Shown in pieces: positions 14,682 to 22,850 of a stretch of 28,148 nt of DNA. Below the pieces are notes generated by a model. The model saw only the letters and a list, made by a program, of their open reading frames with translations. It was not told the DNA's origin and made no database searches. The DNA is taken from contig CADBMK010000113.1 of assembly GCA_902795785.1 (NCBI GenBank), positions 1 through 28,148 of the forward strand, written 5' to 3'. The stretch's first letter is position 1. The number at the start of each line of letters is the position of its first letter. Both the position numbers and the translations under genes were made by a program. The stretch is from an uncultured Bacteroidia bacterium. Lineage in GTDB: Bacteria > Bacteroidota > Bacteroidia > Bacteroidales > UBA932.

Positions 14682-15929
14682 ATGGCAGAAATAGATCAGA
14701 CAGAATTTGGCGATATCGTTCCTTATACAGACGAAGAAGCCGCTGAAGCACTCGCCAAGGTTGCCAATCATCCTATGGTGCTTGCAATGTCGAAATATCT
14801 CTTCCCTAAGAAGCCGATTACTTTCCTTAGGGATACCCTCAAGAATATTAAGACTATAGATGAATTCCAGAATATCGTTATGAGAAAAGTCGTTGACTGG
14901 GTGCTCGACAACACCTGTCACAATTTCTCTTATGACGGCGTTGCAAACCTGAAGGAGATTACTGGTAACTGCCTTTTGATGTCCAATCACAGGGATATCA
15001 TCCTTGATCCGGCAATTACTCAGTATGTCCTTTATAACAATGGTTTTCCTATGACGGAAATCTGTGTGGGTGACAACCTTCTTGCCGCAGGCAAGACTGC
15101 AGAATACCTCCTCAGGGCAAACCGTATGATCAAGGTTATCCGCGGTATTTCCGCAAGGGAACTTTATCTTTCATCCCAGAGACTCTCAAAGTACATCCGT
15201 CAGGCCATTACCACGGGCCATAAGTCAGTTTGGCTTGCACAGCGCCAGGGACGTACAAAGAACGGTATCGATACTACCGAGCAGGGTCTGTTGAAGATGC
15301 TTGACATGAGCGGAACCGGAGACTGGGTGAACAACTTCATGGAACTATGTATCGTTCCTCTCAGTATTTCATATGAATATGAGCCATGTGACGGCAGAAA
15401 AGCGCGTGAAATCCTTATCTCACGTACTCAGAAATATGTCAAGACCAAGAAGGAGGATCTCCACAGCATTCTCATCGGTATCCGTCAGCCTAAGGGCAAT
15501 GTTCATCTGAACATCGGTAAGCCTCTTACGCGTGAGGAAATCGAAATGGCCTCATATTGTGACAAGAATGACCGTTACCAGTTTATCAGACACGTGGTTG
15601 ACCGCCGTATTATCGACGGCTACAGGCTCTGGAAGACAAACTATATGGGTTATGACCTTATGACGGGAACTCAGAAGTATGCTGGACATTACACTCCTGA
15701 AGACCTGGTTGAGTTCAAGGCTTATACTGAAAAGAAACTTAATAAGTTGGAAAGCTCACTCGACAGGGTGGAACTTCGGAAGATCTTCTGGGGTATCTAT
15801 GGTAACCCTGTAATGGAGAAAGAGAAGCTCGCCATCCAGCGTGATGAGGAAAGGCACGCTGCATTTGAAACCAAGACGGCTCTGGCCATGCTGGAGAAGA
15901 TGCACGAAAAAGAAGAAAACAATCAATAA
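14682..15929 (+). CDS. Glycerolipid-type acyltransferase (PlsC/LPLAT-like)
   Basis: A 415-residue protein resembling Bacteroidota 1-acyl-glycerol-3-phosphate or glycerol-3-phosphate acyltransferases, which add acyl chains in membrane lipid synthesis. The core motif is SNHRDIILDPA (101-111). Compared with the usual NHX4D, the aspartate after the histidine is at spacing X5 (H103 to D109), although D105 is also nearby. Further LPLAT-like blocks are VWLAQRQGRTKNG (an EGTR-like position) and CIVPLSISYEYEP. The C-terminal 130 residues are charged and partly helical, extending beyond the usual domain. No obvious membrane-spanning helix. Substrate is uncertain, and a role in ornithine, sulfonolipid or lipid A acylation is possible. 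Preceded by queA with an 88-base gap. Confidence 0.75.
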   Translation: MAEIDQTEFGDIVPYTDEEAAEALAKVANHPMVLAMSKYLFPKKPITFLRDTLKNIKTIDEFQNIVMRKVVDWVLDNTCHNFSYDGVANLKEITGNCLLMSNHRDIILDPAITQYVLYNNGFPMTEICVGDNLLAAGKTAEYLLRANRMIKVIRGISARELYLSSQRLSKYIRQAITTGHKSVWLAQRQGRTKNGIDTTEQGLLKMLDMSGTGDWVNNFMELCIVPLSISYEYEPCDGRKAREILISRTQKYVKTKKEDLHSILIGIRQPKGNVHLNIGKPLTREEIEMASYCDKNDRYQFIRHVVDRRIIDGYRLWKTNYMGYDLMTGTQKYAGHYTPEDLVEFKAYTEKKLNKLESSLDRVELRKIFWGIYGNPVMEKEKLAIQRDEERHAAFETKTALAMLEKMHEKEENNQ

Positions 15930-15947
15930 CACATAATAACCATTTAT

Positions 15948-15984
15948 AAAAAGAGGATGACATTTTTTGCCATCCTCTTTTTTT
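15948..15984. terminator. Bidirectional terminator between acyltransferase and mscS
   Basis: Stem AAAAAGAGGATG (15948-15959) with CATCCTCTTTTT (15971-15982), loop 15960-15970. Ts follow on the plus strand, and the A-run gives Ts on the minus strand, so it can serve both convergent operons. The mscS stop codon (15985-15983) overlaps its right edge. Confidence 0.85.
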
Positions 15985-16903
15985 AGTTCTGTTTCATATG
16001 TACGTCCATCTGAGGGAACGGGAATCCGAAGCCCTTATCCGGCATTATTGAATATACGGACTTGATTGTGTCGAAGTAAACGCCCCAATAATCAGGGGAT
16101 TTAACCCAGACTCTGACTATGAAATTAACGCTGCTGTCTGCAAGTTCGCTCAGAACGATGAACGGATCAGATGCGCCTTTAGCCTTGGAAGTGAGGACCC
16201 TCTTATCGGCCTCAACAATCTTTTTGAGCTCCTGGATGCATTTGTCCGCGTCGATTCCGTATTCGAACCCGAATTTGAAATCAACCCTCCTGACAGGCTT
16301 GGCGGAGTAGTTGTCGATATTTCCGTTTGAGAGGGCTCCGTTAGGAAGAATGATAACCCTGTTGTCCGTTGTAATGAGTTTTGTGCTTACGATGGACACA
16401 GATTCTACTGTTCCGGTGTAACCCTGTGCGGTAATGAAGTCTCCAGCCTTGAATGGCTTAAATGCCAGAAGCATTATTCCACCTGCGAAATTCTGGACAG
16501 TTCCGCTCATTGCCATACCGATTGCCATACCTCCAGCGGCAAGCAGGGCAGCCAGCGATGTGGTATTGACTCCAAGGGCGCTGATGGTAAGGATAATGAG
16601 AATGACCGTCAGGGAGATGGATGCAAGCGAGGAAATGAAGGTCGCAAGCGTGGTCTCCGTCTTCTTTCTTTCGAAAATTCTCTGGAGGATTTTCTTGACT
16701 CTTTTTATGAACCAGGCGCCTAGTGAGTAAATGACAATGGCGGCCAGAAGTTTGAGTCCGAACTGGATGGCCTTGTCAGTAAGCTCGGTTAGGACCTCGC
16801 TTGGATTGTTGACAACGCCTGTGACCATATTCTGGATGGCCACTTTGGCTGAATCCGCTACGTTTACGGTATCGGCTCCAGGAAGCAGTTGCAAAGGTGT
16901 CAT
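15983..16903 (-). CDS. mscS: MscS-family small mechanosensitive channel
   Basis: Inner-membrane channel releasing solutes on osmotic downshock. About 306 residues, near the E. coli MscS size. N-terminal hydrophobic helices are followed by the pore-lining TM3, LLAAGGMAIGMAMSGTVQNF, with the alternating Gly/Ala packing typical of MscS, then the beta domain (AFKPFKAGDFI, VSTKLITTDNRVIILPNGAL, with the conserved LPNG) and a C-terminal alpha/beta cage ending QMDVHMKQN. I use the ATG at 16903; a TTG two codons upstream is also possible. It is the last gene of the leftward rlmD operon, nine bases after the PLP enzyme, and ends in the bidirectional terminator. Confidence 0.9.
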   Translation of the reverse strand: MTPLQLLPGADTVNVADSAKVAIQNMVTGVVNNPSEVLTELTDKAIQFGLKLLAAIVIYSLGAWFIKRVKKILQRIFERKKTETTLATFISSLASISLTVILIILTISALGVNTTSLAALLAAGGMAIGMAMSGTVQNFAGGIMLLAFKPFKAGDFITAQGYTGTVESVSIVSTKLITTDNRVIILPNGALSNGNIDNYSAKPVRRVDFKFGFEYGIDADKCIQELKKIVEADKRVLTSKAKGASDPFIVLSELADSSVNFIVRVWVKSPDYWGVYFDTIKSVYSIMPDKGFGFPFPQMDVHMKQN

Positions 16904-16912
16904 AATCAAATA

Positions 16913-18199
16913 CTATTTGTGAAACAGTTTTTCAACGGCTGCGATGATTTCTTCCTTAGGGGTATCAGGCGAAATGACAAGATCCGGCTCTTTGTGGACA
17001 TAACCCTTTTCTCCGGCCTTGATTGCGCCGCCTCCGGTTACGTTGAGCATAATCACCTCGTCCTTCTTAACCTTTCCTTCGGCAACGGCCTGTGCAAGGC
17101 TGGCAACAGTGACGGCTGCTGCAGGATAAAGGTCGATTCCTTCGTATGCAAAGAAAAGCTGAAGCCACTTGATCATCTCCTCATTTGTAACCTTGAACAT
17201 ATCTCCCTTGGACCATTTGAGAACGTCGTACAGTCCTCCGGCAATGGAATAAGGCGGTTTGCGGTTAGAAAGCACCTTCGCGAGGATGAGTTCGGCCTGG
17301 CGGCGTCCTTCTTCAGGAGAAAGGTCCACAAGGTCTCTGCTTCCGGCTTTCCAGGAATCGTACATAAGGGTGAATGGAGCATTCTGGGATGCATATACCC
17401 TCATGTTGTTTTTGCCGAATCTGCCGTCAGCGGCAAGTCTCTCGGCGTTCTCCCATGCTGCGATGGCACCGGTGCCGCTTCCTACAGCCTGGAAATAGGC
17501 GTCAGGAATACGTCCGATCACTTCAACGGCGCTGAGTATCGTTGTTCCCATTCCATCTCTTCTGGCGATGTTTTTGGCGCCTCCTTCAGCCATGTATCCA
17601 GGGTCAGATGCAAGTTTGTCTCCGATAGTAATGGCGTCGAAATAATCGCAGCCCCTTGGTGCCGCAACAACTTTTACGCACGGATCAAGCTTCTTTGTGA
17701 ACCAGAGATCGAGTTTATTGTCTTCAGGAATCGTGATTACGATAGGAATCTTGTTGTCTGAGCAAACCTTTGCGAATGCCCTTGCAGTATTGCCGGCAGA
17801 AGATACTACGAGAATCTTCTTGTTGTTCTTTGGCAGGCGGGCGCAGATGCTGTAGGCTTCGGTTTCCTTGAAAGAACAGGTTTCCATTTTTGCCCCTATT
17901 TTAGGTGCGTAGCCGGAGAATGTGATATAGAGATTCTCAAGGCCGAGAATCTTGGCGATGCCTGTGGACTTGTATGTTACAGGAGCGTGGGAATTCTTGA
18001 GAGTCCTCTTGATAGGAAGCCAGCCTGCGTATCTGTAAAGACCGCGCATGGTCGTAGGTTCAAACTTCTTATTCTCGTATATCGCCCTTACGAGTGACGG
18101 CTTTGGGGATTGCGGGTCTGCGAGAGTCCACTCTCCGTCATCAAATACGCGGCCGGTTGCCACGTTTACGAGTTTGTAATTTGTTCCTTTGAATTTCAT
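16913..18199 (-). CDS. Cysteate-synthase-like PLP enzyme (threonine synthase superfamily)
   Basis: Fold-type II PLP enzyme of 428 residues. It would be called threonine synthase by a broad search, but the motifs fit cysteate synthase better: an N-terminal LYRYAGWLPI block (54-63), VTYKSTGIAKILGLENL (74-90), and CSFKETEAYS (108-117) around the PLP-binding lysine K111, where threonine synthases have NPTGSFKDRG. Other cofactor motifs: SSAGNT (133-138), phosphate loop GSGTG (240-244) and NVTGGG (386-391). Cysteate synthase makes L-cysteate from O-phosphoserine and sulfite; in Bacteroidota cysteate feeds capnine-type sulfonolipids. The assignment is by motif recall, and threonine synthase remains the alternative. 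It sits in the rlmD operon 12 bases after the exchanger gene, with no other sulfonolipid or threonine gene nearby. Confidence 0.68.
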   Translation of the reverse strand: MKFKGTNYKLVNVATGRVFDDGEWTLADPQSPKPSLVRAIYENKKFEPTTMRGLYRYAGWLPIKRTLKNSHAPVTYKSTGIAKILGLENLYITFSGYAPKIGAKMETCSFKETEAYSICARLPKNNKKILVVSSAGNTARAFAKVCSDNKIPIVITIPEDNKLDLWFTKKLDPCVKVVAAPRGCDYFDAITIGDKLASDPGYMAEGGAKNIARRDGMGTTILSAVEVIGRIPDAYFQAVGSGTGAIAAWENAERLAADGRFGKNNMRVYASQNAPFTLMYDSWKAGSRDLVDLSPEEGRRQAELILAKVLSNRKPPYSIAGGLYDVLKWSKGDMFKVTNEEMIKWLQLFFAYEGIDLYPAAAVTVASLAQAVAEGKVKKDEVIMLNVTGGGAIKAGEKGYVHKEPDLVISPDTPKEEIIAAVEKLFHK

Positions 18200-18211
18200 A
18201 TTAATATTGGG

Positions 18212-19144
18212 TTAGTTCATTATGAATTGAAGGACCACATAGGCTATCCCCATCAGGAAAAGAAGGGCGCCTTCAAAGCGGTCCAGTTTATTTTTCTGAA
18301 ATGTAAACGCTCCGATTATGAGTATAAGGGCTCCGGCAAAGAGTGCGGCGAAATCAACGGTGTTAATTACTCCGAATGAGAGCGGATGCACAACCGCGGA
18401 TATACCCAGAATCAGAAATATATTGGAAATGTTTGATCCTATGACATTACCTAGCGCCAGGGCGTTATGACCCTTGGCGGAGGCAACTACGCAGGTTGCG
18501 AGTTCCGGAAGTGAAGTTCCTATGGCAAGGACAGTTACGGCAATTACTTTGTCTGACACTCCAATACTGTGGGCAATTTCGGAGGCGGAATTCACAAACA
18601 TCTGACCTCCGGCAATCAGTCCGGCGATTCCCAGGATTATGAAAATTCCTGCCGCCATGATACTTCTTGTTTTGGCTGGTTTTTCATCCTCTTGAGGACT
18701 GCCTGCATACTTAAATGAATATGCCATATAGAGTCCGAAAAGAAGCAGGAAAATGATTCCGTCCAGGCGGCTCAGGCCATTCATAAGGCCGAACACAGTA
18801 AGGATAACGGCCGAAATCAGGTTCAGCGGCATATCAACCTTCCTGTTGGATGCAGTGATGGCGATAGGGGAGATGAGGGCGCTTAATCCCAGTATAATCA
18901 GGGTATTGAACGCATTTGATCCGATAATGTTTCCTACTGCTATGGCGGAATTGGCGTTAACAGCGCCGTTAAGGCATACGACAAGTTCTGGCATCGATGT
19001 TCCGATGCCCACGATAGTCATTCCGATGATAAATTCGCTCAATCCGGCTTTTCTGGCTATGGATGACGCTCCGTCAACGAGGGCGTCAGCTCCGTAGATT
19101 ACCAATAAGAGTCCGATAATGAGTTTGAGATTAAGAAGCAGCAT
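18212..19144 (-). CDS. Calcium/sodium antiporter, CaxA/YrbG type
   Basis: Inner-membrane exchanger of the CaCA superfamily, 310 residues with about ten hydrophobic segments. The two inverted alpha-repeats are clear: IVGIGTSMPEL (45-55) followed by VGNIIGSNAFN (70-80), and LAIGTSLPEL (206-215) followed by LGNVIGSNISN (231-241). E53 and E214 are the ion-binding glutamates. A charged cytoplasmic loop (about 148-160, QEDEKPAKTR) separates the halves. Probable role is export of Ca2+ in exchange for Na+, though the ions are inferred. It lies 3 bases after rlmD and 12 bases before the PLP enzyme in the leftward operon. Confidence 0.9.
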   Translation of the reverse strand: MLLLNLKLIIGLLLVIYGADALVDGASSIARKAGLSEFIIGMTIVGIGTSMPELVVCLNGAVNANSAIAVGNIIGSNAFNTLIILGLSALISPIAITASNRKVDMPLNLISAVILTVFGLMNGLSRLDGIIFLLLFGLYMAYSFKYAGSPQEDEKPAKTRSIMAAGIFIILGIAGLIAGGQMFVNSASEIAHSIGVSDKVIAVTVLAIGTSLPELATCVVASAKGHNALALGNVIGSNISNIFLILGISAVVHPLSFGVINTVDFAALFAGALILIIGAFTFQKNKLDRFEGALLFLMGIAYVVLQFIMN

Positions 19145-19147
19145 AGT

Positions 19148-20557
19148 TTACGCCTTGAGTTTTAGTGCGCATACGTTCTCGACATGATGTGTGTGGGGGA
19201 ACATATCAACAGGTTGCACAGCTGTTATCTCATATTTCTCTCCGAGAATTGCCAGGTCTCTGGCCTGTGACGCTGGATTGCAGCTTACATACACCATTCT
19301 TTCAGGTGCAGCGTCAAGAATTACTTTGGCTACGTCCGGATGGATGCCGGCTCTCGGCGGATCCAGGATGATAACGTCAGGCTGGCCGTTCTTTTTGATG
19401 AAATCCTTGGAAAGGACATCTTTCATATCGCCGGCATAGAAGGTGCAATTGCTGATTCCGTTGGCTTTTGCGTTTGCCTTTGCATCCTCAATTGCTTCCG
19501 GAACGTATTCAATGCCAACCACTTTCTTGGCTTTCCTGGATACGAACTGTGCGATGGTGCCCGTTCCTGTATAAAGGTCATATACAGTCTCTGTACCGGT
19601 AAGTGCGGCAAAATCCCTGGCTACGCTGTACAGTTTGTATGCCTGTGGGGAGTTTGTCTGGTAGAAGGACTTTGGCCCGATTCTGAACCTTAGGCCTTCC
19701 ATTGTCTCGATAATCTCTGCGTCTCCCTTGAAGAGAATGCAGGTTTGATCCGAGATTGAATCATTTAACTTCTTGTTGATTACGTAGTAAAGAGAGGTTA
19801 TCTGAGGGAATTCTTTAGATACAGCCTCAAGAAGTGCAACCCTTTCTTCTGTCATTTCTTCTCCGAAAACGACAATCAGCATAACCTGGCCGTCTTCTGT
19901 TGTTCGAACGAAAATACTGCGCAGAAAACCGTGATTCTCACGAATATCATAGAATTCAAGACCGTTTTCTACAGCGTATTTCTTAATGAATAGACGGATT
20001 GCGTTTGAAGGCTCCTTCTGGAGGTGACATTTCTGTATGTCAAGCACCTTGTCGAAGAATTTTCCAACGTGAAAACCAAGTCCACAGCGGTCCTGAGAGG
20101 CGATTTTCTCCGGATCTTCGTCCGGAAGGATCCATCTTTTAGGTGAGAATGTGAATTCAAGTTTGTTCCTGTAGAATGTGGTATTGTCAGAGGGGAGTGT
20201 CGGCCTTATTTCCGGCACGGAAAGATGACCGATCCTTACAAGCTGGTCATATACCTGCTGACGCTTTGCCTCAAGCTGCAGTGGATATGGGAGTGGCTGC
20301 CATTTACAGCCTCCACAGACTCCAAAATGGCTGCAGAACGGCTCCAGGCGGTCTTTTGAGGGCGTTACAATGCGCAGAATATAGCCCTCCATATAGTTCT
20401 TTTTCTTCTTGGTGACTCTTATATCAACAACGTCACCAGGAACTGCGTTGTCTACGAATACTACGGCTCCTTCATAGTGTGTGAGCGCTTTTCCTTCGGC
20501 AGCCACAGCTTCGATGGTGATATTCTCTATAACTAGATCGATTCTTTTTCTGGACAT
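19148..20557 (-). CDS. rlmD: 23S rRNA (uracil-5-)-methyltransferase, RlmD/RumA type
   Basis: SAM-dependent methyltransferase making 5-methyluridine in 23S rRNA. 469 residues in three parts: an N-terminal TRAM RNA-binding domain (about 1-65), a [4Fe-4S] cluster domain with C75, C81, C84 and C177 in the expected spacing, and a Rossmann methyltransferase domain. The last has SFYQTN (297-302), SAM motif DLYTGTGT (327-334), LDPPRAG (398-404), the nucleophile C426 in YVSCNP, and a C-terminal HHVE (457-460) supplying the general base. The family also includes tRNA m5U54 TrmA-type members that lack the cluster; the four cysteines favour RlmD, though Bacteroidota often have more than one paralogue. 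First gene of the leftward operon. Confidence 0.88.
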   Translation of the reverse strand: MSRKRIDLVIENITIEAVAAEGKALTHYEGAVVFVDNAVPGDVVDIRVTKKKKNYMEGYILRIVTPSKDRLEPFCSHFGVCGGCKWQPLPYPLQLEAKRQQVYDQLVRIGHLSVPEIRPTLPSDNTTFYRNKLEFTFSPKRWILPDEDPEKIASQDRCGLGFHVGKFFDKVLDIQKCHLQKEPSNAIRLFIKKYAVENGLEFYDIRENHGFLRSIFVRTTEDGQVMLIVVFGEEMTEERVALLEAVSKEFPQITSLYYVINKKLNDSISDQTCILFKGDAEIIETMEGLRFRIGPKSFYQTNSPQAYKLYSVARDFAALTGTETVYDLYTGTGTIAQFVSRKAKKVVGIEYVPEAIEDAKANAKANGISNCTFYAGDMKDVLSKDFIKKNGQPDVIILDPPRAGIHPDVAKVILDAAPERMVYVSCNPASQARDLAILGEKYEITAVQPVDMFPHTHHVENVCALKLKA

Positions 20558-20582
20558 TTATATGTGATTCTTGTTTCGAACA

Positions 20583-20590
20583 CAAATTTA
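20583..20590 (-). promoter_or_regulatory. Possible -7 element for the rlmD operon
   Basis: TAAATTTG on the minus strand matches TAnnTTTG, and the predicted start near 20577 suits the ATG at 20557. No -33 TTTG is seen at the usual distance, so support is partial. Confidence 0.4.
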
Positions 20591-20605
20591 ATGAAATTCC
20601 ATGTC

Positions 20606-20629
20606 TTCTCACATACGCGCGCGTGAGAA
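20606..20629. repeat. Inverted repeat upstream of rlmD
   Basis: TTCTCAC (20606-20612) and GTGAGAA (20623-20629) form a perfect 7-base inverted repeat around a 10-base centre; the overlapping ACGCGCGCGT (20615-20624) is itself a perfect palindrome. It lies in the expected -33 region of rlmD and could be an operator. Confidence 0.45.
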
Positions 20630-20931
20630 CTGAGTGTAAAAACAAAGGTGGAAAGGAGAGTCCTGATGTGCATAATAGAACATAAATACGCTTGTTGAAA
20701 TACGCAAATTAACATAATATAAATTGTATAACCAACGATAGGGGAATAATGCGCATAACGGAGTTAAATAACTAATTGTTAAAGGATAATACTTAATAGT
20801 TACTAAAAAGTAAATATTCGGATATAGATAAATATACGGAAACAAATTTGAAAGAGATTTGATTAAAGCATTGAAAATCATATATATAATTATCGTTCGT
20901 ATATAGAATGAAAAACTATTATATATATTGC

Positions 20932-20962
20932 TTTGTGGTTATTGTTCTTTTATATATCTTTG
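20932..20962 (+). promoter_or_regulatory. Strong rightward promoter with no assigned gene
   Basis: TTTG (20932-20935), 19-base spacer, TATCTTTG (20955-20962): complete match to the Bacteroidota consensus. Transcription would start near 20968, about 565 bases before rarA, implying either a non-coding RNA or a very long rarA leader. Confidence 0.7.
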
Positions 20963-21385
20963 CAACTGTTAAGTAAATATGGAGGTAATATTATACATTG
21001 ATTTTTATTGCTCTTCTTTCAGATTATCTTAACATTTTTACGTCAAGGCCTGAGTTTTTCTCTCTTTGAATCCGCAGACTAGGCATTCGTCCGAGATTGT
21101 TGAAAACTCTGGATCACGGAGATTATCGTTCTTAGTTTTTTATATTATTTCTATACTTCAAATAATCTATATATTCTTTTGTGTATTAATTTGTTGTCTT
21201 TTACTTTCTTGTAATTTACTTAAAGTAATGAATTAATATTAATCTTTATGCATATTGGAGCTCATTCCTAAGCAGTTTTGATGTGATTAAGCAGTTACGT
21301 TGTTCTTCTCTCCCCTGCCCTGGTATCGTTCTATTACACTTTTTCATTGCTCTTTTAGTCTGTATCCGTTTTCTCTCTTTTTTTC

Positions 21386-21393
21386 TAACTTTG
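21386..21393 (+). promoter_or_regulatory. Possible rarA -7 element
   Basis: TAACTTTG fits TAnnTTTG, 140 bases before the rarA ATG, but no matching -33 element is seen at normal spacing. Confidence 0.3.
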
Positions 21394-21533
21394 TCTCTGC
21401 AGTATGCATAATGTGTATAACATTTCTTCCATTTTGGCTGCCATAGGGCTGAAAAATGGTCAAAATACCGTAATAACATTTATGTTAACTGTCGATACAA
21501 CTTTGTTTTAATAATTGAAATACAATTAAATAT

Positions 21534-22850
21534 ATGGTTTTACCACCGTTACCTGAAAGAATGAGGCCAAATTCTCTGGATGAGTATGTAGGACAGAAAC
21601 ATCTGGTAGGAAATGGCTGTATTCTGAGAAATATGCTTGATGGAGGCAACCTTTCTTCCTTTATTTTATGGGGTCCTCCAGGTGTTGGTAAGACTACCCT
21701 CGCCCATATTGTTGCCAAGTCCCAGAAGAGAGAGTTCTTTACTTTGTCTGCTGTTTCATCCGGAGTAAAGGAAGTGCGCGAAGTCTTTGAGAAGGCTAAG
21801 GGCGCGTCCCTCTTTTCAGACGGAAAGGCACCTGTTCTGTTTATAGACGAGATTCACAGATTCAACAAGGCCCAGCAGGACGCTCTCCTTGGTGCGGTGG
21901 AAGAAGGAACTGTCATTCTTATCGGTGCAACCACGGAAAACCCTTCATTTGAGGTAATTACGCCTCTTTTGTCCCGTTGTCAGGTATTTGTCCTGAAATC
22001 TCTGGATGCTGAAGATTTACGTACACTTCTTAATCGCGCTATTACAACGGATATAGTGCTGAAAGAGAGGAATATAGACGTCAAGGAAACCGAAGCTTTG
22101 CTTCGTTATAGCGGCGGAGACGCGCGAAAACTGCTCAATATACTGGATATCGTTGTGAATTCGCAACTCTCAGCGAGTTCAGCTCCTGACGCAAAGATCA
22201 TAATTGACAACGAAACCGTGGTCTCCTGTCTGCAGGAGAACATGGCGATTTATGATAAGGACGGCGAGATGCATTATGACATCATATCCGCCTTTATTAA
22301 AAGTATCAGGGGATCTGACCCTAATGCAGCTGTGTACTGGCTTGCCCGAATGCTTGCCGGAGGTGAGGACCCTCTTTTCATTGCAAGGCGCCTTTGCATA
22401 AGCGCGGCCGAAGATATCGGTCTTGCAAACCCAAATGCAATGCTTCTTGCCAATTCATGCTTCCAGATAGTTAATCAGGTAGGAATGCCTGAGGCCAGGA
22501 TTCCTCTTTCAGAGACTGCCATCTATCTTGCATCGTCACCTAAGAGCAATTCTGCTTATATGGCTATAGGTAAGGCTCTGGCAGAGGCTTCCAAGAATCC
22601 TATGGCAAGCGTTCCACTTCACCTTAGGAATGCTCCTACGAAGCTTATGGCTGATTTGGGCTACGCTGACGGCTATAAGTATGCCCACGACTTCCCCGGA
22701 CATTTCGTCGATCAGGAATTCCTTCCGGCAGAACTTTCGGGAACCGTGTTTTATGAACCTCAGCCTAATAAGCACGAGAACGGTCTCAGGACGTATCTTG
22801 AGTCCTGCTGGCCAAAGTATTACGGTTCAGCTGAAAAGAAGAAGGACTAG
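21534..22850 (+). CDS. rarA: Replication-associated recombination protein A (RarA/MgsA AAA+ ATPase)
   Basis: Clamp-loader-like AAA+ ATPase acting at stalled replication forks and single-strand gaps. Length 438 residues, normal for the family. Motifs: N-terminal LPERMRPNSLDEYVGQKHLV, Walker A GPPGVGKT (47-54), Walker B FIDEIHRF (103-110), sensor 1 GATTENPSFE (131-140) and arginine finger in LLSRCQ (145-150). The C-terminal tetramerisation and lid part has IRGSDPNAAVYWLARML and HFVDQEFLP, both typical. The ATG follows a long AT-rich leader. Its stop overlaps the stop of the convergent tamL gene by three bases within CTAG. Confidence 0.95.
   Translation: MVLPPLPERMRPNSLDEYVGQKHLVGNGCILRNMLDGGNLSSFILWGPPGVGKTTLAHIVAKSQKREFFTLSAVSSGVKEVREVFEKAKGASLFSDGKAPVLFIDEIHRFNKAQQDALLGAVEEGTVILIGATTENPSFEVITPLLSRCQVFVLKSLDAEDLRTLLNRAITTDIVLKERNIDVKETEALLRYSGGDARKLLNILDIVVNSQLSASSAPDAKIIIDNETVVSCLQENMAIYDKDGEMHYDIISAFIKSIRGSDPNAAVYWLARMLAGGEDPLFIARRLCISAAEDIGLANPNAMLLANSCFQIVNQVGMPEARIPLSETAIYLASSPKSNSAYMAIGKALAEASKNPMASVPLHLRNAPTKLMADLGYADGYKYAHDFPGHFVDQEFLPAELSGTVFYEPQPNKHENGLRTYLESCWPKYYGSAEKKKD

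Larger units (their letters stand above)
20558..21533. other. Long intergenic region between rlmD and rarA
   Basis: A 976-base AT-rich gap. I see no protein gene of credible length, tRNA or known RNA family. It holds the rlmD upstream elements, an excellent rightward promoter (20932-20962), two tiny frames just after it, and pyrimidine-rich sequence from about 21290 to 21395. TAAGCAGTT occurs twice (21269-21277, 21288-21296). A second TAACTTTG box lies at 21386-21393. Confidence 0.7.

Noticed and set aside
16889..17761. 290-residue open frame on the plus strand
   Set aside because: Antisense to the cysteate-synthase-like gene, which has clear PLP motifs; the plus frame is Cys-rich with no recognisable domain.
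20646..20664. GGTGGAAAGGAGAGTCCTGA, faintly like the RNase P RNA GAGGAAAGTCC element
   Set aside because: The partner conserved blocks and the expected long folded RNA are not seen on either side.
21064..21080. TTTGAATCCGC, like a tRNA T-loop and 3' stem
   Set aside because: No matching T-stem, anticodon arm or acceptor stem upstream on this strand.
21246..21479. 77-residue Lys/Arg-rich frame on the minus strand in the rlmD-rarA gap
   Set aside because: Basic composition comes from pyrimidine-rich plus-strand DNA; no promoter or conserved-looking motif supports it.
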